Of a stretch of 29,697 nucleotides of DNA, positions 22,568 through 29,697 are shown one piece after another. The translations under genes and the position numbers were made by a program. The stretch covers positions 1-29,697 of the forward strand of contig JANSLP010000378.1 in NCBI GenBank assembly GCA_029298735.1, in the 5' to 3' direction. This DNA comes from Ophiostoma sp. CBS 140.51. Its lineage: Eukaryota > Ascomycota > Sordariomycetes > Ophiostomatales > Ophiostomataceae. The notes below the pieces were generated by a model. The model had not been told where the DNA came from. It saw only the letters and a program-made list of their open reading frames with translations, and did no database searches. Numbering within the stretch: the stretch's first letter is position 1; the number at the start of each line of letters is the position of its first letter.

Positions 22568-23187
22568 TCAATTTGCCGGGGGCTGGTAGTTGATCGGTCT
22601 CCTAGAGTAACGAGATGGTTAGGATTCATGCCGGCCGGGTTAAACATGAAGGCTACTGTGATGGCTGGTGACTTACTTGAAGAGCAGAATATGTGGCTCC
22701 GGCTCATGCACCTCGTAGTGCTCCCATCCTAGACTCTAAACAAGACGAAGAATGTCAGTATTCTTTCTGTTGAAACAATGACGTAGTGGCGTTCTCTGCC
22801 TGTCGCCCGGTCCCTCCGTCTCTCTCTGCTGCTGCGTCTTACCTGCGTAATACCCATGGACCGCCACTCGTCTTCCCAGAGCAGCTTCATGGTCTTTTTG
22901 CTCTCGTCAAGGTACTGATCGGGGATGAGCTTGAGCATCTGCTTGGGCAGAAGCACGTGCCGGTACTCGTACTGGTTGTCTGAGTATCTGGAAGCAGTCA
23001 GTATGGTGTGCGAGTGGGGGCGAGACTGAAGACAAGCGAGTGCAGCGAGGGCTCACCTCTGCGAGTAGTGGATGTTGTCGAGGTACGGCTCGAGGACCTT
23101 GCGCTCCGAGTCGGACAGGGGAATGGCGCGTGTGTTTCTGCGGGACGGGTCGATGCCCAGTGTCCGCATCTCCTGGAGGGACGACAT
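22568..23187 (-). CDS. CKS1: cyclin-dependent kinase regulatory subunit (Cks1/Suc1)
   Basis: There are four exons: 23187-23057, 22987-22843, 22735-22677 and 22601-22568, with introns of 69, 107 and 75 nt. All phases agree and every junction falls where the family is continuous, for example HYSQ-R-YSD and LLF-K-RPI. The product is 122 aa. Cks proteins bind Cdk1 and phosphorylated substrates, raising multisite phosphorylation in the cell cycle. Hallmarks are DNIHYSQRYSDNQYEYRHV (phosphate-binding region), LPKQMLKLIP, WRSMGITQSLGWEHY, and the hinge/strand motif HEPEPHILLFKRP (His102 to Pro114), the segment that swaps in dimers. The short extra helix between the strands (DESKKTMKLLWEDEW) is typical of fungal members. 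The gene is divergent from RSC4; three ACGCGT boxes lie in or near the shared upstream region. Confidence 0.96.
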
Positions 23188-24166
23188 TGTGGTGGTGTGC
23201 GAGGGCGGTAAAAGAGGCGGTAAGGGCGTGTCGTCAAAGCAAAAGCGCGTCGTTGAACAGACACAAAGTCGAGCAGTCGTCGCAATCGAGAAGTTCCAAC
23301 GCGTTGCAAGCCAGAAGGGGGTTTGTGGCGGCGATTGAGGCGATTTGACGATGGAGGATCTAGTCAGGGACGCGTCTTTTGAGGGGAAGTTGGGTAAGGG
23401 GAGAGTGTCGACACAGTATTCGGAAGCGGAGAACGAAAATCGAATGCAGGTTGAAGTCAAGGTGAGAAAGTTGACGTGACGAAAGAGGAAGAGAGAGAAA
23501 ACTGTGAAGATTTGAGGGGCAAAAATATACAATGGGGAAGATCTGACGAGGTAAAGTATGATGGGTCCTTCCTTCCTCGTTCTAAAGTCTTTGGGCGACA
23601 GGCAGGCGGCATCGGAAAAGGCTCCAAGTAAACAAAAGGAAAAAGCTCGGGCCACACCAGGGGCAGAAAAAGACGCGGGGCTGTCAGGCGGAGCGAAGGT
23701 CACGTGTGTCTATCTCAAAAGCACCGTGTTCAAGGACAGTGTTTCTCTACTCACACAGTACACGCCAGTGTCCTTTCCGGCCAGGGACGCATCTGCTCCT
23801 TCCTCTCACCCCAAAATCCGAAGAAAACGCGTCCACCCTTTCTTTCGCAGAAAGGCAAAAGCCAGTCCAGGGCCAAACGACAAGGCGACGCAAAAAAGAG
23901 AGCTTGACCAGCAACATCGCGACTCGTTCAACAGCAAATAGCTCCGCAACGCACCGGGCGTCCGACGGTCAACATCCCTCAGGTTTTCGAAAGACCAGTC
24001 GCCTTTCCAGCCACCCGTCAATTCTCTCGAAAAATAGACAATTTCTCAGCATCGTCAATTGCATCAATTCGCATCCATCAATTTAATCGAACCACACATC
24101 GCATCGAGCATCATCACGACATTTCAACCTCACCCCATCGCTATTGCAGACCGATTCGATCCCCCG
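23188..24166. promoter_or_regulatory. divergent CKS1/RSC4 promoter region
   Basis: This 979-bp interval contains ACGCGT (the MluI cell-cycle box core) at 23299-23304, 23370-23375 and 23827-23832, and a perfect GTCACGTG at 23699-23706. Three ACGCGT in under 1 kb is above the roughly 0.25 expected in random sequence of balanced composition, but the hexamer is fairly common elsewhere in this GC-rich window. Regulation by an MBF-like factor is an inference. Confidence 0.4.
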
Positions 24167-26729
24167 ATGGAGAAGCGCAAGTCGACTGGCGCGGACGGCG
24201 GAGACCTTCGCGCCTCGAAGCGGTTAAAAGTTGTGGTAAGTTTTGGAGTGGAAAGCAAACAGGCAAATGGGATCGCGCGAGAGGATTGGCAAATGTGTGG
24301 AAAGAAGAATTGCAGAAGGATGAAGCGCATGCACAGAAACCGGGGTGCAGGCGGTGCGGTGCGGGCAATTGACGTTGGACGTTGGCCGTTTCGCGTCGCG
24401 ACGAAATTGGCGTAGAGTAGCTCGGCGGAATCGCCAAAGCTATTTGACAGCTCCAGAGCTGCGCGTCCAACAAACCCCGGACAGAAGGTCGCTTTGTCTG
24501 CGTGTCCTCCGACTACCGTCACTTTTCGACTTTGAGTCCCGCCGCAATCGACAACTTTGCATGGTCGCGATATTGGGTCAATTGCACACATTTTATTTTG
24601 ACCATACTAACTCTACCTCTGCCAGGACAAAAATACGGAGACGGCCAAATCGACAACGAAAATAGGCCTGGAATTTCTCGAGCTGATTCGGAAAACAAGC
24701 GACAAGAATGGCCGCAGAATAGCAGAAGCGTTTGAGACGCTGCCGCCACGGCGCGGCAATGAGGATTACTATAAGGCGGTCCGCATGCCTATCTCGCTGC
24801 AGGACGCCGAGGCGAAACTCAGGGCGGGCAAATTCAAGACGCTGTCGGAGCTCGAGTCGTACATGAAGCGCATGGTGCTCAATGTGCGCGAGTACTACCC
24901 CAAGAACTCGCCGCAGGTCGACGACTCGGAGCGTGTGCGCAAAGCCACGAGTAATTTCATGGTCAAGCACAACCCGGCGTATAAGCTGAACCAGGGCTAC
25001 ACGGCGGTGCCGACACCCTTCCCCGACGAGGATGACGCTGATGCGGAGGGTGAAGAGGATGCTGAGGGTGAGGAGGACGCCGAGGGCGAGGCGGACCACG
25101 ACGAGGACCAGAATGAGGATGAAGATGCAGAAGAGGAGGAAGAGGAAGACGACGAAGACGACGAAGACGAGGACGACGTCAAAACACCGGGCCGGCGAAA
25201 GAGCAGAAGCATAGGCATGCGCGACACGCCGGTGCGTAACTCGCGCAAGTCGTCGGAGCGCATAGTGGCCCCAGGCCTTAAGCAGGACCACGACTTTGAG
25301 GGCGTGCCCTACAAGGGACTGACCTTCCAGGAGGCACAAGAGAAGATCGTCGAGGAGATTATCCGGCGGCCAGACGAAGAGTGAGTCCTCCCGTGCCACT
25401 GATATTGATTTTCTTTCGTGCGCTAACAACAACAGGGACGATTCGTATGCTTACTTTGAGCCATTCTTTAACCTCCCGCCGCGCTCACTCAAGGACTACT
25501 TCCAGGTCATCAAGGACCCGCTGTCGATCAAGAAGCTGCAGAAGCTTGTCAAGGGCATCCGCAGCCGGACAGACCGCTCGGGCGTGACCGAGTACAAGAG
25601 CTGGGCTGCATTCGAGGAGAAGGCCAGCCTGTTGTGGGAGAACGCCTACTACTACAATGAGGACGGCAGTCCGATCGCCAATATGGCCAAAGAGCTGGAG
25701 GTAAGACGCCCTGCCTCGTACTTTTGACTGAACATCTATTAATACTTCCAGAAAATGTTCCGCGATGAGTTGAGACAGGCAAAGGAGGTCGTCCAAGAAC
25801 CGCCACAGCCCAAGATCAAGATCAAGACAGCTGCCGCAGTGGCCACGCCGTCGAGCTCCAAGAAGATTACGATTCACGTCGCCAACACGCGCGGCAGCTC
25901 AGCCGAGTCGCCCGTCGGTAAGACGGCCGGATCGGTGTCTTCGGATGCACCAGCCACAGCAGGTCGCACGGCACCGACACCGTCGGCACTCGAGAAGACA
26001 CGCGGCCTGTCCAAGGCCTCACCAAGCCCGTTAGCCGCTTCTCTCGACGGGGCCAAGCGCGAGTCCTCATCCCGCGCTTCACCCGCTCTCTCCTCCACAC
26101 GGCCAAACGGCGCCGCTATTGCGGCCAACGGCTCGCCCGCTCTAGCCAACGGAACACCTGTTGCTGCTGCGGGTTCGCCGGCAACCAACGGCGATGCTGC
26201 CACTCCCATACCTGTACCGAAGCCGCCCGTCGCCCCGCCACGGCCAGCCTACGAGTCCAAGTTCCGCGAAGCCAGCAGAGAGCCTCTTGTGACCAACTTG
26301 ACCATCCGCGCACACACAGCCCTCAACAGTGGCGACCGTCGCTTCGAGATCCAGCTGCCGCCGCATCCCAAGTTGACCCAGCGCTCCATCACGCTCAACA
26401 TCCCGCCCGGCCAGTGGCGCCAGCAGCTGTTTGTGTCGCTCAACCCGGGCATTCAAAAACAGCAGCGGCCGTTCAAGATGTTTGTCATTTCCAACGGTGC
26501 CACGCTCGGTCCTTCGCCGTTGCCGCCAACGCCTCAACAGACTCCCCAAGGAACACCTGCACCACCCACTTCGGACGATGCTAAGCTCTACGATGTCAAC
26601 CTGCACCCCGGTGTCAATGTGATCCAGGTCCAGATCATTGCCGGCCTGGCCAAGGATCAGAAGCTGCCCAATGGTGCCGACGCCGAGCTGGAAAAGGTGA
26701 CCATCTTTGCCAACCTGATGAAGTTTTAG
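24167..26729 (+). CDS. RSC4: RSC chromatin-remodelling complex subunit Rsc4, tandem bromodomains
   Basis: Exons are 24167-24235, 24626-25380, 25436-25700 and 25752-26729; introns are 390, 55 and 51 nt with GTAAGT/GTGAGT donors and CTAAC branches in the first two. The product is 688 aa. Residues about 34-130 form bromodomain 1 and about 278-365 bromodomain 2. Between them are an acidic Asp/Glu run (about 155-215) and a basic segment. In bromodomain 2 the acetyl-lysine-binding Asn is present (Asn349 in NAYYYNEDGSPI). In bromodomain 1 the equivalent position reads REYYPKNS, with Tyr114 where Asn is expected. A Ser/Ala/Pro-rich linker leads to a C-terminal beta-rich domain (RRFEIQLPPHPKLTQRSITL onward) found in fungal Rsc4 relatives. 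In yeast, Rsc4 reads acetylated histone H3 for the RSC nucleosome remodeller. Nuclear. Confidence 0.9.
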
Positions 26730-27464
26730 GAGCCAGGTTGGAACAAAGGGCCGCGGTGTGAAAAGTGGAAATCTTTGCCTATGTTCCGCATGATGTTTTG
26801 GCCTGAGTATTGATTGATTTCTATTTTGTTGGTTTCTTTTGAGATAGGGTATTATTTGGTTTTGGCCCTCTGGTTTTGATTCTGCTGCGTTTTGCTGCGG
26901 AAGGATATGGCGTTTCATTATAGCAAATCGCTTTCTCGCGCAGTCTTGTCATTTTGGTATTTTTTGTACTCTTCTGTACTTCTACGATTTGGAATTTTAT
27001 TGGAGGATGGCATGGCAGTCATTGTACAATATTTTCGAGAGGAAAAGTGGTTAATGAATTGAGTTGTCAACGCTGAATATTGAAAGTCAACCTTAACCGT
27101 TGACATGAGAGAGTTGCCATAGTGGAGCCTAGGCCTACAGGCGTGGAGAGCACGCGCCTACCATTCTGTAGCGGGGCCCTTGTCGCTGGGGTGTGCTGGC
27201 AGGTGGCAGTAGCCAACCACACCGAACCTCGGCTCTTTCCACTTTCAACCCAAACGCGCACCTTCTGAAAGCCCCCCCCCCAGCTTTCAGCTTCTGGGGG
27301 TGTCATGCGTAATCCGCGCCTTCCCCGGTTTTGGTCCAGCAAAGCAGCTAAATCGTCGCCATCAGTTCAAACCTCATTTCTCTTCTCTCTTCTCTACACA
27401 CTCTTTTCAACGACATCATCGACATCTCCTTTTTCTTTTGTATCCCCCCACACATGCCGACTCC
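26730..27464. other. RSC4 3' flank and PEX2 promoter
   Basis: The 735-nt gap between tandem plus-strand genes is T-rich to about 27060 (RSC4 3' end) and C/T-rich from about 27340 to the PEX2 start (leader). It holds one strong small hairpin (27277-27300). No gene was recognised. Confidence 0.55.
27277..27300 (+). other. G/C hairpin upstream of PEX2
   Basis: CCCCCAG at 27277-27283 pairs perfectly with CTGGGGG at 27294-27300 around a 10-nt loop. It lies 164 nt upstream of the PEX2 ATG. If inside the transcript it would be a compact stem in the leader; function unknown. Confidence 0.45.
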
Positions 27465-29348
27465 ATGACCGACCGAATACCACCACCGCCCCCGCCGCAA
27501 ACCGCGGCCGCGGTCGCCGCAGCCAATGCAGCCATCGCGCCTTCTTTTGCCGAGGCGCAACGACGACTTGCTACCCGCCGAAGCGAACGCGCTGCTGCTG
27601 AAGCTGCTACGCGCGCACAGATTGCCGCCACCGAAGCAGCACGGCGAGAAGCGGCTGCAGCAGCTCTGCGCGCACGACTCGACGCCGGCGGACCGCTCGC
27701 GTCGTCCTCATCGCCCCTGGTCCGAAGACTGGGCGACACTGCCCTCATCGCCTGGGATGGAGTCAGTCGAGCTGCTTCGACAATTAGCAACACTCTAAAC
27801 AGCGGCAATGACTCTCGGAATATTGACGTGGTCGGCACGAGCGGCCAACGGCCCGCGTTCCGTGTTAGCCAAGTGGACGCCGAGCTGCTCGACGAGGAGC
27901 TTCTCGACTTGCTGCGGGGACAGGTGGCCGATGCGCTCAAATACATTCGTGGCGGTACTCTACAAGACGATTGGCAGCCCGAGATTATGTTGTTGCTACG
28001 AGCAGCCCTCTTCAAGCTATCCGTGTGGGACCACGACGCGACATACGGCGCGGCCCTCCAGAACCTCAAATATGCAGATGCACGTGCAACAAGTGGCAAA
28101 CGCGGCGCGATCGCAGCCGCTGTTCCCCTTCCTCCATCCAAATGGCAAAAGGCAGCCTACGGCCTTGTGACAGTGGGTGGCCGCTATGCATGGACCAAGT
28201 GGGAGGACTGGCTACGGGATCACGACGAAGAGGCCGATGACGGCTACGGCGAAAGCAACGAGAGCAACGATAACAACAGCCTATCTTTCTTGTCTGGCCG
28301 GTTACGCCTGTCTCTGTCTTCCAATGCGGTCAAACGTTTGGCCCGCGTAACGAACGTCGCCTCCGACCTGTACGCCGGCGCCGCTTTCGTCTCCTTCCTC
28401 GTCTTCTTGCGCTACGGCCGCTACCGCACGCTGCTCGACCGTATCCTGCGCATGCGCCTCGTCCCACCCACCAGCCAGGTCAGCCGCGAAGTGTCCTTTG
28501 AATACCTCAACCGTCAGCTCGTGTGGCACGCCTTCACCGAGTTCTTGCTCTTCCTCCTGCCCCTCGTTGGCATCAACCGCTGGCGCCGCTGGCTCACCCG
28601 CACTTGGCGCAAGACCAAGAGTGCCGTTGCGAAAGCCACGACAGCCGTCAAGGGCAGTAGTGACAACGAGGACGATAATGGCGACGTGGAGAAAACTGGC
28701 GAATACGCCTTCCTCCCCGAACGCACGTGCGCCATCTGCTACCAGGACCAGAATGCCGCCACCTCCGAGGCCGACATCATGGCCGCCGCGGCCGCCTCGA
28801 GCGGTGTCATTGGCTCCGCCGAAACTGACATTACCAACCCCTACGAGGCCGTCCCCTGCGGTTGTGTTTACTGCTATGTATCCCTAGCGACGCGTATTGA
28901 GCGCGAAGAGGGTGACGGGTGGACGTGTCTGCGGTGCGGTGCCATCGTGACGTCGTGCCGGCCGTGGAATGGTAATGTGCTAGAGCCGGCATCGGTGCTG
29001 GCCTCTGCGGCTGGTGGCGCAACAACAGCCGACGGCCGTCCCTCATCCTCATCGACCAACGCCTCTGGCTCGCCGTCGTACACGCAAAAGACGGTTGGTT
29101 TTGCCGATGACGTCAAGGGTGAGGACGAAGACGAAGAGGATGATGAGGCATCCAATGACGAGATCCAGATCGGCGAGATCGAGGATGAGGAGGAGATTGA
29201 GGACGATGTTGAGGAGGACGATGTTGAGGAGGACGACGGTGAAGACGGCGAGGACAGCGCGGACGTCACTGATGACGAGTCTGAGGCCTATGAAGAGGAC
29301 GAGGACAGCATCGAGGGCGAGCTGGATGACGATCTGGAGGAGGCGTAA
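27465..29348 (+). CDS. PEX2: peroxin 2, RING-type ubiquitin ligase of peroxisomal import
   Basis: A single exon encodes 627 aa. The ATG at 27465 is the first in frame; an in-frame GTG at 27300 is rejected as a start. Pex2 works with Pex10 and Pex12 in the peroxisomal membrane to ubiquitinate the import receptor Pex5 for recycling. Residues 1-100 are Ala/Arg-rich. The Pex2/Pex12 N-terminal domain spans about 125-385, beginning FRVSQVDAELLDEELLDLL, with hydrophobic stretches near 305-325 and 355-375. The RING-like region has Cys422/Cys425, Cys465, Cys467, Cys470 and Cys488/Cys491. The position where the sixth ligand Cys is expected (C-Y-V-C) is Ser473. The C-terminal ~85 residues are highly acidic (Asp/Glu), making the protein longer than usual for the family. 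It is tandem with RSC4 but functionally unrelated. Confidence 0.92.
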   Translation: MTDRIPPPPPPQTAAAVAAANAAIAPSFAEAQRRLATRRSERAAAEAATRAQIAATEAARREAAAAALRARLDAGGPLASSSSPLVRRLGDTALIAWDGVSRAASTISNTLNSGNDSRNIDVVGTSGQRPAFRVSQVDAELLDEELLDLLRGQVADALKYIRGGTLQDDWQPEIMLLLRAALFKLSVWDHDATYGAALQNLKYADARATSGKRGAIAAAVPLPPSKWQKAAYGLVTVGGRYAWTKWEDWLRDHDEEADDGYGESNESNDNNSLSFLSGRLRLSLSSNAVKRLARVTNVASDLYAGAAFVSFLVFLRYGRYRTLLDRILRMRLVPPTSQVSREVSFEYLNRQLVWHAFTEFLLFLLPLVGINRWRRWLTRTWRKTKSAVAKATTAVKGSSDNEDDNGDVEKTGEYAFLPERTCAICYQDQNAATSEADIMAAAAASSGVIGSAETDITNPYEAVPCGCVYCYVSLATRIEREEGDGWTCLRCGAIVTSCRPWNGNVLEPASVLASAAGGATTADGRPSSSSTNASGSPSYTQKTVGFADDVKGEDEDEEDDEASNDEIQIGEIEDEEEIEDDVEEDDVEEDDGEDGEDSADVTDDESEAYEEDEDSIEGELDDDLEEA

Positions 29349-29697
29349 GCAGCGTCAGACGATAGTATTTTCTTTTGTCATTTGTAAACATACAACATAC
29401 AAACAAGCATTGCATGGGTTCGGCGAGGGGACGGGCTGGAGTGTACCATATCATCATAGATCTTTGTAAAATACCCAGAAAATGGCAATATTTAAAATAC
29501 TTTCATTATTATTATTATTATCCGCCTTTCTCAGCCACTCCTGGCTATTGGCGACTAGCTAGACAGAACCCTCTGGGGAAAAAACTGTCACAGAACTGAG
29601 TGGGTGAATATTCTATTCACCGGTGCGTGTGGTAGGCCACAGGTGGCTGAAGTAAAGAAAAGAAAAGAAAACGAATAAAGAAAATACGACAGATGAG
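29349..29697. other. PEX2 3' flank
   Basis: This is AT-rich sequence with an ATT microsatellite (29505-29519, five triplets) and an AATAAA at 29674-29679 just before the window edge. No gene was seen; what follows is outside the window. Confidence 0.5.

Noticed and set aside
24593..25432. Minus-strand ORF of 279 codons over RSC4, and similar ones over the RSC4 3' end and PEX2.
   Set aside because: These are shadows of GC-biased coding sequence; the products are repetitive Val/Leu/Ser runs opposite the acidic tracts.
27300..27464. An N-terminal extension of PEX2 from an upstream GTG.
   Set aside because: There is no in-frame ATG before 27465, and the sequence is C/T-rich leader.
1..29697. 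tRNA, rRNA, CRISPR arrays, transposons or a gene cluster with a shared new function.
   Set aside because: I saw no tRNA B-box-like GGTTCRANTCC in a tRNA context, no rRNA match, no regular spacer-repeat array, no terminal inverted or long direct repeats with a transposase, and the genes are unrelated housekeeping functions.

Overview
This window looks like nuclear DNA from a filamentous ascomycete fungus, most likely a Sordariomycete. The evidence is the set of fungal protein families, short introns (51-232 nt for most) with GTRNGT-type donors and CTAAC/CTGAC branch sites, GC-rich third codon positions, and pyrimidine-rich leaders upstream of starts. I cannot name the species from sequence alone.

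Layout, left to right. Positions 1-3874 hold no convincing gene, only a possible minus-strand terminal exon at the edge. At 3875-5322 a His/Ser/Pro-rich ORF lies just upstream of, and slightly overlaps, the start of a Myb-like transcription factor (5306-7685, +). A 2.5 kb gap follows with a degenerate four-copy ~140-bp tandem repeat. Then come APA2-like Ap4A phosphorylase (10190-11335, -), a PAL1 cell-morphology protein (11904-14819, -) with an unusually long first intron, the U6 snRNA 3' exonuclease USB1 (16679-17725, +), the ER thiol oxidase ERO1 (18142-20149, -), the cyclin-dependent kinase subunit CKS1 (22568-23187, -), the RSC chromatin-remodelling subunit RSC4 (24167-26729, +) and the peroxin PEX2 (27465-29348, +).

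The genes are housekeeping and do not form a functional cluster: nucleotide turnover, polarity/endocytosis, splicing-RNA maturation, oxidative folding, cell cycle, chromatin and peroxisome import. I see no mobile element, CRISPR array, tRNA, rRNA, biosynthetic cluster or defence system. PAL1/USB1 and CKS1/RSC4 are divergent pairs sharing upstream regions; USB1/ERO1 are convergent.

The points most worth a second look are: the large ORF whose spliced end overlaps the transcription factor ATG in the +1 frame; loss of one RING zinc-ligand cysteine in PEX2; a non-canonical first bromodomain in RSC4; a C-terminal LDEL on ERO1; five copies of the palindrome TGCATGCA confined to two non-coding clusters; and the tandem repeat downstream of the transcription factor. 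No clearly new biological system was found.
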